Positions 29,519 through 39,373 of a DNA stretch of 64,000 nt are shown one piece after another. Both the position numbers and the translations under genes were made by a program. This DNA is from an uncultured Pseudomonadota bacterium (GTDB lineage: Bacteria; Pseudomonadota; Alphaproteobacteria; UBA3830). The notes under the pieces were generated by a model, which saw only the letters and a program-made list of their open reading frames with translations, had not been told where the DNA came from and searched no databases. The stretch's first letter is position 1. Each line of letters opens with the position of its first letter. The stretch covers positions 45,439 to 109,438 of the forward strand of contig CACXWU010000010.1 in NCBI GenBank assembly GCA_902771535.1, given 5' to 3'.

Positions 29519-31003
29519 ATGAAATTTTGTGTAACCACACCGATCTACTATATCAACGGAGAACCGCATATCGGACATGCCTATGCAAGCACTGCTGCAG
29601 ATATTTTGGCTCGATTTAAGAGGTTGGACGGGTATGAAGTTCATTTTTCGACAGGTACCGATGAGCATGGAATCAAAGTAGCTCGTTCTGCGGAAAAAGC
29701 TCAGATGGAAGTTCAGGCATTCAGCGATGTGATGTCCAAAAGATTTCGAGATATGTCATCATTGATGAAGATCAGTTATGACGATTTTATTCGTACCACC
29801 GAAGATCGCCATATAAAGGCCAGCCAAAAATTGTGGACTATGATAGAAAAGGATATTTATAAGAGTTCCTACAAAGGTTGGTACGATCCGCGGGATGAAA
29901 TGTTTGTAAATGACAGCGAAATTGTAAATGGTATTGCTCCCAGCGGAGGAAAAGTCGAATGGATGGAAGAAGAATCTTATTTCTTCAAGCTTTCGGCGTA
30001 TCAGGACAGATTGCTGGATTATTACGAGTCTCATCCAGATTTTATTTTGCCTCAGAGCCGACGGAACGAAATTATCAGTTTTGTGCGGAGCGGGCTTAAA
30101 GATCTTTGTATTTCCCGTAGTAAGTTTAGTTGGGGAATTCCTGTTCCGAATGCCGAAAATCACGTAATGTATGTTTGGATAGACGCTCTGACCAACTATC
30201 TTACGTCGCTCGGTTTTCCAAACGATATAGAAGGAGCGGAATCCTATTTCAGAGAATGTATACACGTTGTGGGAAAGGAAATTTTGCGCTTTCATGCGGT
30301 ATATTGGCCTGCATTTTTGATGGCGGCAGGACTTCCTTTGCCGAAGAGAATTTTTGCTCATGGATGGTGGACCAGTGAAGGGCAAAAGATGTCAAAATCC
30401 ATCGGAAATGTCGTGAATCCTTTCGAAATTGTAGAAAAATACGGACTTGATTGTGTTCGTTATTTTATGATGAGAGAAGTTCGTTTCGGTGAAGATGGTG
30501 ATTTTTCCGTTGAAGCTATCAAAAAGAGAATTTCTTACGATCTGGCCAATGATTTGGGAAATTTGGTGCAGAGGGTTTTGGCTTTTATTCAAAAGTTGGG
30601 TGGGCATATGATTCCGGATTATAATTTTTCGGACGAGGAGAAAGTTTTATTTGATCACTCCCGAAAATTGATCGGCAAATTACGTCCGTTGATGGATAAT
30701 CAAGATTTGAGTAATGCGTTATCTACGATCTGGGAATTGGTTGCAGAATCCAACAAATTTGTCAATGATCAGAAGCCTTGGGAGTTGGCAAAGCAGAATG
30801 ATCCGAAGTTATACAGGGTGTTGACCGCGTTATGTGAAGCCATCAAATCGATTGCTTTCGGAATTGCTCCTTTTATGCCGGACACTGCTCGCAAAATTTT
30901 TGATTTTATCAATATCGAAGGGACCTCTTTTGCTGAAATTGAAGATAAGTTCTCGTCTCAGCGTTTTCCGAAGCCTGTTCCGCTTTTCTTAAAGAGTGAG
31001 TGA
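29519..31003 (+). CDS. metG: methionyl-tRNA synthetase
   Basis: Charges initiator and elongator tRNA-Met. HIGH motif in G-E-P-H-I-G-H-A-Y and K-M-S-K-S near residue 302 are present. The connective-peptide region (W-Y-D-P-R-D-E) has no zinc-binding cysteines, and no C-terminal dimerisation domain is present; 494 residues is right for this compact class. Strong AGGAGG. The stop overlaps the tatD GTG. Confidence 0.96.
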   Translation: MKFCVTTPIYYINGEPHIGHAYASTAADILARFKRLDGYEVHFSTGTDEHGIKVARSAEKAQMEVQAFSDVMSKRFRDMSSLMKISYDDFIRTTEDRHIKASQKLWTMIEKDIYKSSYKGWYDPRDEMFVNDSEIVNGIAPSGGKVEWMEEESYFFKLSAYQDRLLDYYESHPDFILPQSRRNEIISFVRSGLKDLCISRSKFSWGIPVPNAENHVMYVWIDALTNYLTSLGFPNDIEGAESYFRECIHVVGKEILRFHAVYWPAFLMAAGLPLPKRIFAHGWWTSEGQKMSKSIGNVVNPFEIVEKYGLDCVRYFMMREVRFGEDGDFSVEAIKKRISYDLANDLGNLVQRVLAFIQKLGGHMIPDYNFSDEEKVLFDHSRKLIGKLRPLMDNQDLSNALSTIWELVAESNKFVNDQKPWELAKQNDPKLYRVLTALCEAIKSIAFGIAPFMPDTARKIFDFINIEGTSFAEIEDKFSSQRFPKPVPLFLKSE

Positions 31004-31836
31004 CGCCAGTGATATTCGTTGATTCGCATTGCCATTTGGATCTTTCAGGATTTGAGGAGTTTTTGAAGCCTCGCTTGGTTGGAAAGACTCTGGAATATTA
31101 CGATGTGGATCTTTTGGTAGACAGAGCTTTTCAAGCGAATGTAAAGTACATGCTCAATATCGGAACTCATCTTTCGGATGTGGACAAGCTTACTGAGATT
31201 TCTGATAGATTTTCGAATGTGTTCAGATCAATCGGAATACATCCCGAGTATGCAAAGGAGCATTGCGAAAAATTTTCCTTCAACGAAATGCGGGAGATTT
31301 TTCGGAGATGTTGCGGTTTGGATAAGACTGTCTCCATTGGGGAAATCGGCTTAGATTACCATGTCAGCAACGATGTGGAGCAACAGAAGAAGATTTTTTC
31401 TTTCCAACTAGAATTGGCAGAGGAATTTAATTTGCCAGTATCTATTCATTCTCGCGATGCTTGGGCGGATACTATGGAGATTTTGGAAGCACATCCCAAA
31501 GTGACGGGTGTGATTCATTGTTTTTCAGGAGAAAAAGAATTCGCTGAAAAAGTTCTTAATACTTCATTTTATTTTGGAATAGGAGGAACTCTGACTTTCA
31601 AGAAGAATACAATTTTTCAGGAAACGGTTCGTGATATTTTGTCGCTGGATAGAATTTTAATCGAGACGGATTCTCCTTTTTTGGCTCCCGTTCCGTTCAG
31701 AGGGAAATTAAATGAGCCGTCTTTTGTGGTTCATGTCGCTGAAAAAATTGCAGAGTTAAAAAACATTTCTATAGATCAAATCGCAAATCAGACCAGTAGA
31801 AATTTTTTCGAGTTGTTTAATAAAGCAAAATTTTAA
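31000..31836 (+). CDS. TatD family metal-dependent hydrolase
   Basis: TatD-type nucleases (TIM-barrel metallohydrolases). Metal ligands in D-S-H-C-H-L-D-L, the G-E-I-G-L-D-Y motif, the S-I-H-S-R-D-A segment and I-E-T-D-S-P-F-L-A-P are all intact. The start is GTG at 31000 overlapping the metG TGA; GTG 31009 is an alternative. metG-tatD is a common bacterial pair. Substrate in vivo is uncertain (DNase activity is known for E. coli TatD). Confidence 0.93.
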   Translation: MTPVIFVDSHCHLDLSGFEEFLKPRLVGKTLEYYDVDLLVDRAFQANVKYMLNIGTHLSDVDKLTEISDRFSNVFRSIGIHPEYAKEHCEKFSFNEMREIFRRCCGLDKTVSIGEIGLDYHVSNDVEQQKKIFSFQLELAEEFNLPVSIHSRDAWADTMEILEAHPKVTGVIHCFSGEKEFAEKVLNTSFYFGIGGTLTFKKNTIFQETVRDILSLDRILIETDSPFLAPVPFRGKLNEPSFVVHVAEKIAELKNISIDQIANQTSRNFFELFNKAKF

Positions 31837-31842
31837 TACAAT
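31813..31842 (+). promoter_or_regulatory. possible promoter of the MFS gene
   Basis: TTGTTT-N18-TACAAT overlaps the tatD stop and lies 18 bases before the MFS ATG. Confidence 0.35.
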
Positions 31843-31859
31843 ACAGAGGGGAGTGAGTT

Positions 31860-33095
31860 ATGAGAAAAAAGTATATCTTCTTGCTAGTGTTTTGCGTTTT
31901 GTTTTTTGCGTATCAATATGGTTTACGCACGGCCATTCCGAACGTGTTGAATGGTGAACTGCAGGATTATTTTGGGGCAAACACATCTCAAATCGGATTT
32001 TTGGTCAGTTTATCCTGTTTAGCGTATACAGTTATGCAGATTCCTGTCGGTTTAGTCACGGACAGAATTAGTATAAAGAAAATCGCCGTGTCGTCTTTTT
32101 TTTCATTTTCTTTGGGACTTATCGTATTTGTTAGTTCATCAAATTTTGTTTGTGCTTCTATTATTCAAGTGTTCCTCGGAGCTTCTTCCTCTTTCGCGCT
32201 GGTTATGGTTATGAAAATCGCGAATAACTATTTTCCCCAAGAAAAGATTGCGCTTATTTCAGGATTGGCTGTTTCGGCAGGAGGGGTCGGGCCAATAATT
32301 TGTAATCCGTTAATGGCGCATTTGGTTACAAATTTTTCGTGGATAAATGTTGTGGCATGTTTCGGGGTTCTGGGACTATTGATTTCATTGATAGGATTTT
32401 TTGCAATCAAAGAGAAGGATTTGATTGATTCGGATGTTGAGGTCATCTCAAGCTCGATTCGACAGGATATCAAGGCTATAGTTTTTGATCGCCGCTATAT
32501 CGGTATCAGCGTTTTTTCTATGGCGACTTGGGGGGCGTGTTCGTCTTTTTGCGATGCTTGGGGAGTTTCGTTCATGACCTGTGTTCATGAAATATCGAGA
32601 GAGGAAGCCGCCTTCGCAGTCGGCTTTGCGTATACCGGAATGATATTCGGGGGGCCGCTGAGTGCGTATCTGTCTAAAATATTTAATAGTTTTAAAAAGG
32701 CTATGCTAGTTGAAGCGATCGGAGTTGCCCTGTTATTGAGTTTGGTAGGATTCGTAAAACTTTCGTTCATATCATTGTGCGTGAGTTTGTTTGCCGTTGG
32801 AGTTTTGGCTATGTGCCAGTTTTTGGCTTTCCCGGTTGCTCTGTCTTTGGGGGAAAAAAGGCTTGGAGCGACGATAACTGGCGTTGTTAACACTATTATC
32901 ATGTCGGGGTGTACTATTTTAATTTGGGCATTCGGATATGTATTGGATTGGTCTAAGGGATCAAATCTTACATATGGTGCGACGGATTATAGGTGCGGTA
33001 TAATGGCGTCGCTGATTTCCGTACTATTTGCGATTATTGTATTAGCTTTCATTAAACTTCCGGCGTATAAGGATGTTTCTGAGAAAAAGAGTTAG
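31860..33095 (+). CDS. major facilitator superfamily transporter
   Basis: An integral membrane protein of 411 residues with about 12 predicted hydrophobic helices. The loop between helices 2 and 3 carries the MFS motif as G-L-V-T-D-R-I-S-I-K-K, and the protein has Gly-rich helices typical of the superfamily. The N-terminal half (A-N-N-Y-F-P-Q-E-K after helix 4) resembles organic-acid or sugar-phosphate porters, but no substrate can be named. Shine-Dalgarno GGGGAG. A weak terminator follows before the convergent enoyl-CoA hydratase gene. Confidence 0.85.
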   Translation: MRKKYIFLLVFCVLFFAYQYGLRTAIPNVLNGELQDYFGANTSQIGFLVSLSCLAYTVMQIPVGLVTDRISIKKIAVSSFFSFSLGLIVFVSSSNFVCASIIQVFLGASSSFALVMVMKIANNYFPQEKIALISGLAVSAGGVGPIICNPLMAHLVTNFSWINVVACFGVLGLLISLIGFFAIKEKDLIDSDVEVISSSIRQDIKAIVFDRRYIGISVFSMATWGACSSFCDAWGVSFMTCVHEISREEAAFAVGFAYTGMIFGGPLSAYLSKIFNSFKKAMLVEAIGVALLLSLVGFVKLSFISLCVSLFAVGVLAMCQFLAFPVALSLGEKRLGATITGVVNTIIMSGCTILIWAFGYVLDWSKGSNLTYGATDYRCGIMASLISVLFAIIVLAFIKLPAYKDVSEKKS

Positions 33096-33115
33096 CTCGC
33101 AGTGTTATAGTCCGA

Positions 33116-33151
33116 CGAAATGGAATAAATTTCGAGTTTTATTATTTTTTT
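33116..33151 (+). terminator. possible intrinsic terminator after the MFS gene
   Basis: CGAAAT/ATTTCG hairpin with a 7-base loop followed by a T-rich tract. The stem is only six pairs, and the tract runs into the end of the convergent gene. Confidence 0.35.
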
Positions 33152-33882
33152 AGGAACTTTTTTGTTAGCTTTTCTTTGTAGGATGTTGAAAACAGTGAAC
33201 GAAATAAATTTCTCTCGATTTTTATACCCTGAAGACATCCTGTATTTTGAGAGAGCTGTATCGCTTCCTTTATGAGGCGCAAGCTGGTTGGAGATTTTTC
33301 TGCAATTTTTTTCGCAAGATTTAAAGCTTCTCGTTTTAAATCCGCGGAAGAAGACAATATCTTGGAAACAATGTTGAGTTGTAAAGCTTCTTTAGCGTTT
33401 ATAAAATCTCCGCTCATGATCAATTCGCTTGCTTTTTTTGATCCGACAATCCTTGTAAGGAGCTGAGTACCACCTAATCCCGGCATAAGTCCGAGGTTTA
33501 CTTCAGGAAATCCGAATTTTGCGTTTTCGTTCGCTATTATAATGTCAGAAGCGAGAGCCAACTCAAACCCTCCGCCGAGAGCATATTTTTCCACCCCAGA
33601 AATTACAGGAATTTTTACATTTAGAATACGTTCCCATTTGTAATCTATGAACTCCTTTATCAATGCCTTCTCAAACGTCAGAGAGTCTATCTCATTGATA
33701 TCAACACCCGCAGCAAACGCTTTTTCCGTGCCGAATATCACCAAAACATTAGCTTTTTTCTCAACATCAAAAAGATGATCATAGATTTCTTCGACGAAAT
33801 TTGTGTTAAGTGCATTTAATTTCTTCGGATTATTTAGTGTTAAGATCGCAACAGAATTATTTATTTCAAAATCTACCGACAT
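33142..33882 (-). CDS. enoyl-CoA hydratase/isomerase family protein
   Basis: Crotonase-fold protein. The oxyanion-hole segments are visible (A-F-A-A-G-V-D-I and Y-A-L-G-G-G-F-E-L-A), and both catalytic glutamates have candidates in G-G-G-F-E-L and F-P-E-V-N-L-G. 246 residues, slightly short. It could act in fatty- or amino-acid oxidation, but no beta-oxidation neighbours are present. A good minus-strand promoter lies upstream, making it a single-gene unit. Confidence 0.88.
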   Translation of the reverse strand: MSVDFEINNSVAILTLNNPKKLNALNTNFVEEIYDHLFDVEKKANVLVIFGTEKAFAAGVDINEIDSLTFEKALIKEFIDYKWERILNVKIPVISGVEKYALGGGFELALASDIIIANENAKFGFPEVNLGLMPGLGGTQLLTRIVGSKKASELIMSGDFINAKEALQLNIVSKILSSSADLKREALNLAKKIAEKSPTSLRLIKEAIQLSQNTGCLQGIKIERNLFRSLFSTSYKEKLTKKFLKK

Positions 33883-33907
33883 CGAATTTCCCTCATCCTA
33901 CAGGACC

Positions 33908-33935
33908 ATTATAAAATTTATAAAAAAAATTTCAA
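33908..33935 (-). promoter_or_regulatory. promoter of the enoyl-CoA hydratase gene
   Basis: On the minus strand TTGAAA-N16-TATAAT ends 26 bases upstream of the ATG. Confidence 0.6.
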
Positions 33936-34013
33936 ATTATAAAAAGTTTCAATCAGAAATTAACTTTATTTTTACGTAAACCATTTATGCTGGGGACGAT
34001 AAGGAGTTGAAAC

Positions 34014-34577
34014 TTGTTTATTTGGTTTTGTTTTGCAGTGGTTTTGATAGTTATTGCGTTGAATGATTTTTTGTTTTTTAGAATCGAAAACGAATACGTC
34101 TTATTTTTGCTCCTTTTGTACGTGGTGTCGTGTATTTTTGGCGTTTCGGGGCAGAATTTTGTAGAAGCATTCTGGATTACCTGTATTACTTTCGCGATTT
34201 GTTTTGTTTTAAATCAGTTTAATCTTATAGGTGGGGGCGATGTAAAACTCCTGGTGCCTCTTATGTTGTTTGCCGAAAATAATATGTTTGGATTTATCTG
34301 GGGGACAGCCATTGGAGGGTTGGTACTTGCACTGATCTATATATTCTGCGGAAAGCGGTTAGCGTTGTTTAAGAAAAGGTTATTTATCATATTTTCAGCA
34401 ATGAAGAAGAAAAAAATTCGGTTTTTAAGATTTGCTTTACTTTCATTGTATAAGATAAAAGCCAAATCGGTAAAGCTTGAAGATAGTAATACCGATATAT
34501 TAAAGCAGGAAGTGCCTTACGGTGTGGCGTTATCTTGCGGAGGATTTTTTGTGATTTTTGATGTGATGTTTAGGTGA
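34014..34577 (+). CDS. cpaA: prepilin peptidase CpaA/TadV (A24 aspartic protease)
   Basis: Cleaves the leader of Flp-type prepilins at the inner membrane. A polytopic protein of 187 residues with the two catalytic aspartates in N-D-F-L-F-F-R-I and G-G-G-D-V-K-L. The start is TTG (34014), seven bases after AAGGAG. It opens the cpaABCDEF-tadBC run with a 4-base gap to cpaB. Confidence 0.9.
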   Translation: MFIWFCFAVVLIVIALNDFLFFRIENEYVLFLLLLYVVSCIFGVSGQNFVEAFWITCITFAICFVLNQFNLIGGGDVKLLVPLMLFAENNMFGFIWGTAIGGLVLALIYIFCGKRLALFKKRLFIIFSAMKKKKIRFLRFALLSLYKIKAKSVKLEDSNTDILKQEVPYGVALSCGGFFVIFDVMFR

Positions 34578-34581
34578 TGAT

Positions 34582-35874
34582 ATGGGTAATAAAAGAGACA
34601 TAGTTCCTATTGTTATAGCGTCGGCGGTAGCTCTGGTGGTCACGGGAATAATTCGATGGATGATTCCTTCCGGGAGCACAATCATAAAACAACAGCCGAT
34701 TAAGAAAGAATTGTCATTGCCGGATATTCCTTTAATGATTAAGTCTGAGCAAAAAAAGATAAAAGAAGTGCAGGTGTTGGTAACAAGTAGTGAAATTAAG
34801 AAGGATGAAAAGATTTTGCAATCTAAACTGAGTTGGAAATCTTGGCCGTCCAATGCTGTTCAGCCGTATTTTATTGCTCAGGATAGCAAAGGAAATCCAT
34901 TGAATAACAAAGAGGATTATGTCAGCGCGCTGAGCATGTGGGCGAAAAGCGATATACCTGCAGGAATTCCTTTAACCTTAAGTATGTTAACAAGAGATGA
35001 CCCGGTGGAGATTGCGAGAATAAAGAAGGAAGCAGAAGAGGCTGAAAATGCCAGGAAGGCTCAACTTGAGAAAAAGAAAGAGGAAGAACAGGGGGCTATA
35101 AAGGCCGGATATAGAGCTGTTACTTTTCAGATTGATCAAAGGACTCCGATTTCCAGTAGTATGATTGCTCAGGGAGATTATGTGGATGTAATAATAAATT
35201 CGATCCAAGCGGGTGTACAAAAGACCTATGATTACAAGGCATTAAAAATTCTGGCGATAGATGGGGTTACCAAACAGCCACGTGCTGAAAAAAGCAATAA
35301 AGGAATTTTAGGTATAGGAGGATCATTAGCTCCTCGGAATATCACTTTGCAAGTCAGAGAAAGTTTGGTCAATGATATGTTGAAGCAGGCCGGTAACAAC
35401 GGTATTACAGTTATTATCAGAGGTAAAAACGAAAAAATTGAGGAAGATTTTCCTGAAGACGATACCGAAAAGAAGGATTCGTTGGAAGAGGATAATTCCC
35501 CAGATGTTGATGATAATATCTTAATTAGAGGTCTTCGGGAAATAGGTAAGACTTCGTCTGCTGAAATGTTGAAAGAATCCGTGAGAAAGCGGGAAGAAGA
35601 GGAGAGAAATATATCAGCGCTTTTGCATAATATGAGTAGTTTTGGTGCACAATCGACGCCAAAAAGAAAAGAATCGCTTTCGTCATCGGAAGATTCCAGC
35701 AAATATGAGGTTGTATCGGGGCGTATTGTTTCAGAATCTGATAAGTCCAAAAATAAAGGAAAGGATGATTCTGTGAAGATATACCGAAAATTGACTCCTG
35801 ATGAGGTGCAATTCAAAAAGGATGGTAAGAAAGTTGGTAAGAATGATAGTAGTTCTGTGGTGGAAAGTAAGTAG
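34582..35874 (+). CDS. cpaB: Flp pilus assembly protein CpaB/RcpC
   Basis: Periplasmic factor associated with the secretin. One N-terminal membrane anchor (about residues 7-28) is followed by a SAF/RcpC region with I-P-A-G-I-P-L-T and a second conserved stretch (Y-R-A-V-T-F-Q-I, Q-G-D-Y-V-D-V-I). At 430 residues it is longer than many CpaB proteins because of a charged, low-complexity C-terminal tail (Glu/Lys/Ser rich). It sits between cpaA and the secretin. Confidence 0.87.
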   Translation: MGNKRDIVPIVIASAVALVVTGIIRWMIPSGSTIIKQQPIKKELSLPDIPLMIKSEQKKIKEVQVLVTSSEIKKDEKILQSKLSWKSWPSNAVQPYFIAQDSKGNPLNNKEDYVSALSMWAKSDIPAGIPLTLSMLTRDDPVEIARIKKEAEEAENARKAQLEKKKEEEQGAIKAGYRAVTFQIDQRTPISSSMIAQGDYVDVIINSIQAGVQKTYDYKALKILAIDGVTKQPRAEKSNKGILGIGGSLAPRNITLQVRESLVNDMLKQAGNNGITVIIRGKNEKIEEDFPEDDTEKKDSLEEDNSPDVDDNILIRGLREIGKTSSAEMLKESVRKREEEERNISALLHNMSSFGAQSTPKRKESLSSSEDSSKYEVVSGRIVSESDKSKNKGKDDSVKIYRKLTPDEVQFKKDGKKVGKNDSSSVVESK

Positions 35875-35900
35875 ATGTAAAAGAGTGTAGGAGAAGTGAT

Positions 35901-37445
35901 ATGAAAAAGAAATTAAGTGTTATATGTTTCGCTTTTTTAGGGTTGATGAATACTTCGAGCGTTTTGGCTGATGGGAGTACAAATCAGATTCAGAATTTAG
36001 GAGTTGTCGGCGAGGGATCTTATGATGGTGCCCAAGTAAGGATTAACGAAAAATCTGGAAACAAAAATTTAAGCAATGGAATAATGAGTAACGAGTTTGT
36101 TCGTAACATCAGTAATCAAAAAAATGAGGAAGTAAAAAATGACAATAAAAGAGCTCAAAGAATAGAAAAAGAAATAGACAAAGGCTCTATCCATTTTCTT
36201 AAATTCGATAGAGAAATGGACGAGGTCTTTATTCCGAATCCGGATGTGTTGGATGTCAATCTGTTGAGCAAGAAATCACTATATTACAATGGATTAGAGA
36301 TAGGAAAGACATCGTTAATCATTCGAGATGAAGAAGGGAAGACTCTTTGTGATTATCTTGTAAAGGTTACATATCCTTTGGGGGACATAAGGAGAGCGAT
36401 TGCGAAAATTTTTCCTGATTTAGAGATTGATATAATGTCGATTGATAGTAATTTGATTTTAAAGGGGAACGTAGCATCTCCGGAAATGGCTCAAGACGTG
36501 TTAGATATTGTCGAAAGATTTGTTGTGAATAAAGACAAGATCATAAACAAGCTTACAATAGAGACAGCCACTCAGGTTATGTTGAAAGTAAAGATTGCCG
36601 AGGTTACCAGAAGTGTAACGAAATCCCTGGGAATTGACTGGAGAACATTATCGGTACCTGGCGGAGAATCTTCCGGATTAATCGGTATGGCTGCGGGTAA
36701 TAATACGTTAGAACTTCCGACTTCTACAGATGGTGTTATCGATACACTTACCACTGCTAATATAGGTGCAGGTGAAGGTGGAGGAAAATGGATTGTTGCA
36801 GCAGGTTTAAATAACCTGGCAGCTTTGATTGATGCCGCTGCTGCCGAAAGTTTTGCCACAATTTTAGCTGAACCTAATTTGGTTGCCTTGTCCGGAAAAC
36901 CCGCAACATTTAAATCTGGAGGACAGTATGGGTATGTAGTTAATCAGAATGGTACTTCCGATAATAAGACTACAGAGTTTAAGGACTGGGGAACATCTCT
37001 TGAGTTTACTCCGGTGGTTCTTTCGGAAGACAGAATTAACATAAAAGTAAAAACCGAAGTCAGCTCTATTGAACCAAAGGAGGATCCGGATGCTCCCCCT
37101 AACACGGCAGCAAAGAATGTGGAAACCGTGGTAGAACTGGGGAGTGGCCAGAGCATAGTCTTAGCTGGTTTGTTGCAAAAAACTAACGGCAATGCCTCTG
37201 TAGAAACTCCGTTTTTATCGGAGATTCCTTTAATAGGTTCTTTGTTTAAGAGTTCATATGAAAAAAATGAAGAGCGAGAGTTAGTGATCGTTGTTACTCC
37301 TTATATAGTGAAGCCGTCGTCGAAGCAGCTAAAAGTTCCAACGGATATGATTCCGAAGATGTTGTCTCCTCTGAAGACGATTACCAAGAGAAGATTTCAT
37401 CGATTGAAGAAAGAGGCAGACAGCGCAGGATTTTCGTTGAAATAG
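35901..37445 (+). CDS. cpaC: Flp pilus secretin CpaC/RcpA
   Basis: Outer-membrane secretin channel for the Tad pilus. Signal peptide ending V-L-A-D, an N-terminal pilus-associated domain, a BON-like domain (about 165-215) and a C-terminal secretin domain with V-V-E-L-G-S-G-Q-S-I-V-L-A-G-L and the tail V-V-T-P-Y-I-V-K-P. 514 residues, normal. cpaD follows after 11 bases. Confidence 0.93.
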   Translation: MKKKLSVICFAFLGLMNTSSVLADGSTNQIQNLGVVGEGSYDGAQVRINEKSGNKNLSNGIMSNEFVRNISNQKNEEVKNDNKRAQRIEKEIDKGSIHFLKFDREMDEVFIPNPDVLDVNLLSKKSLYYNGLEIGKTSLIIRDEEGKTLCDYLVKVTYPLGDIRRAIAKIFPDLEIDIMSIDSNLILKGNVASPEMAQDVLDIVERFVVNKDKIINKLTIETATQVMLKVKIAEVTRSVTKSLGIDWRTLSVPGGESSGLIGMAAGNNTLELPTSTDGVIDTLTTANIGAGEGGGKWIVAAGLNNLAALIDAAAAESFATILAEPNLVALSGKPATFKSGGQYGYVVNQNGTSDNKTTEFKDWGTSLEFTPVVLSEDRINIKVKTEVSSIEPKEDPDAPPNTAAKNVETVVELGSGQSIVLAGLLQKTNGNASVETPFLSEIPLIGSLFKSSYEKNEERELVIVVTPYIVKPSSKQLKVPTDMIPKMLSPLKTITKRRFHRLKKEADSAGFSLK

Positions 37446-37456
37446 TGGAGGTAGTT

Positions 37457-38107
37457 ATGAAGTACTTTTTAGGTTTGACAGCATGTTGTTTGATATTAGC
37501 CGGGTGCAGTGAGAGCAGGCCCCAGTCGTTTAGAGATTTTGAAGAAGCGAAAATTGATATAACAGAAAATAAGGTTACTCACTTTTTTGGCGTAGATGAC
37601 AATTTTCAACTTACTGTAAGCGACCGAGAAAAACTAGAAAAATTATTGAAAGATTCCAAAGGAGAAGGAATTGAGAATGTCGGATTTATGATAATTTCAA
37701 ATTCTCCGGTTTTGGCGGCACAGAAAAAGGCCCTTTCAGATCAGGTGAAGTCGAAGATGATTAGGGCAGGATTTCTGGAGAGTCGAATTGTGGATTCGGG
37801 AGTTTGCATATATAAAGATGCAAAAAAAGGAGTCAGAGTTGATATCTTGAAATACGATCTTCAGAGAACGGATATTAGTTTATGGAATGATTTTATCGGT
37901 GATTGTGACATAGAGAGATCATTGCCTCATTACGGACGGGCAATGAATTACAATATAGAGGAAATTGTATCCAATAGCGCGGATTTGATATCTCCGAGAA
38001 AGTATAAGGGGCAGAAGACTGAAAATGCTATTGAATCAATTAAGGCCGCGGGATCAAGCAACAAAGGTAATAGCTCCTCAAGTAAATCATCGGGCTCGTC
38101 TAAATAG
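37457..38107 (+). CDS. cpaD: Tad pilus lipoprotein CpaD
   Basis: Lipoprotein thought to help secretin assembly. Lipobox I-L-A-G-C with the lipidated Cys near residue 16. The body has a conserved CpaD-like pattern (R-V-D-I-L-K-Y-D, D-C-D-I-E-R-S-L-P-H-Y-G, N-Y-N-I). The C-terminus is Ser/Gly/Lys-rich. Start at ATG 37457 after GGAGG, not the in-frame GTG at 37445. Confidence 0.85.
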   Translation: MKYFLGLTACCLILAGCSESRPQSFRDFEEAKIDITENKVTHFFGVDDNFQLTVSDREKLEKLLKDSKGEGIENVGFMIISNSPVLAAQKKALSDQVKSKMIRAGFLESRIVDSGVCIYKDAKKGVRVDILKYDLQRTDISLWNDFIGDCDIERSLPHYGRAMNYNIEEIVSNSADLISPRKYKGQKTENAIESIKAAGSSNKGNSSSSKSSGSSK

Positions 38108-38121
38108 AAAGGAGATTTGTT

Positions 38122-39360
38122 ATGGCTAAGAGTATATCTGAATTACCTCACAACTTAGTGGCTTTCGTAAATGATCCCGTTTCCGAGCAGGTTATATGGA
38201 ATGTCATAAAAGAAATGAATATGGCCTATGCTGAAGCCAAGATGGGAAATATTTCAGACGCTCTGGAATTTTTGAAGGAGAACAGAAGTCCGAAAGTATT
38301 AATTGTTGACGTTTCCAATTCAGAACTTCCGTTGGGAGATGTCGAAAAAATAAAGGAATTTAGTGCTCCTAATATTTCAATCATCGTGGTTGGTTCGAGA
38401 AATGAAGTTGGATTATTTCGAGATTTGAAGGCAGCCGGCGTTGTCGATTATATTGTAAAGCCTCTGGGAAACGCATTATTGCGAAAGGCAATAGAGCAAG
38501 CAACAGGAATAAAAAATGAGGTTCAAAAAGAGGGAAAGTTAATCTACGTTATGAGCGCGACCGGCGGAGCTGGTGCGACAACTGTTGTTGCAAATGTAGG
38601 GTGGTTGCTCGCGAACAGACGATTTAAGCGTACTTTGGTTATGGATCTAGATTTTCTGTACGGAACGACAAATTTGCTTTTGGATGTGAAGACAGAGAAT
38701 GCTTATCTGGATATTTTGGAGTCACCGGATAAGATCGATGATTACTTTACCGAAACGATTTTAAGAAAATGTACGCAGCGACTGTATTATTTGGGGGGAC
38801 TGTGTGACCTGGTTAGAGGTGTGCAGGTTGATATAGATGCTTTTGAAGCTTTGATGACAATATTGAAGAAGCAATTTAACTATATTTTGGTTGATGCTCA
38901 GCGAGATCAAAATGAAATAAATAAGATTTCCATGAGAAAAGCTGACTGTTTTATAATTATGGTTGAGATGACCATGGCATCTGCTCAAAATACCGCGAGA
39001 TTGTTGGAATTTTTGTCAATTAAGCATAGCAATAAAAAAATTATAATAGTTGATAATAAAAATGGGCTTTCCAGTGCTGGAGCTATTACAAAAGAATCGT
39101 TTGAAGAGGTTATAGGCAGAAGAATAGATTACGTTATGCCTTTGGATGAGACTATAACTCTTGCTGCCGCAAATATAGGACAACCTTTGGTGGTTTCTGA
39201 CGGACCTTTGACGGAAATTTTGGATGCAGTTACCGATGATGTCCTTGGTAAAAACGAGAACCAAGCCATTGTTCAAGCAATTTCGGAAAAAGAGGGCTTA
39301 ACCTTCGACAAAATTAAAAATGAGATTTTCAATACAATCAATAGATTTATGAAAAAGTAA
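38122..39360 (+). CDS. cpaE: Tad pilus assembly/localisation protein CpaE
   Basis: ParA/MinD-related protein that localises Tad pilus assembly. An N-terminal receiver-like domain (about 1-125, probably without a phosphorylatable site) precedes a MinD-type ATPase with deviant Walker A T-G-G-A-G-A-T-T (about 147-154) and D-L-D-F-L-Y-G-T. 412 residues. Preceded by AAAGGAG and followed by cpaF after 13 bases. Confidence 0.9.
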   Translation: MAKSISELPHNLVAFVNDPVSEQVIWNVIKEMNMAYAEAKMGNISDALEFLKENRSPKVLIVDVSNSELPLGDVEKIKEFSAPNISIIVVGSRNEVGLFRDLKAAGVVDYIVKPLGNALLRKAIEQATGIKNEVQKEGKLIYVMSATGGAGATTVVANVGWLLANRRFKRTLVMDLDFLYGTTNLLLDVKTENAYLDILESPDKIDDYFTETILRKCTQRLYYLGGLCDLVRGVQVDIDAFEALMTILKKQFNYILVDAQRDQNEINKISMRKADCFIIMVEMTMASAQNTARLLEFLSIKHSNKKIIIVDNKNGLSSAGAITKESFEEVIGRRIDYVMPLDETITLAAANIGQPLVVSDGPLTEILDAVTDDVLGKNENQAIVQAISEKEGLTFDKIKNEIFNTINRFMKK

Positions 39361-39373
39361 GAGGAGAGTTTAA

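Noticed and set aside
29759..30385. 208-codon minus-strand frame
   Set aside because: Antisense to metG; no ribosome binding site or domain.
35232..35816. 194-codon minus-strand Ser-rich frame
   Set aside because: Antisense to the low-complexity part of cpaB; its composition is a by-product.
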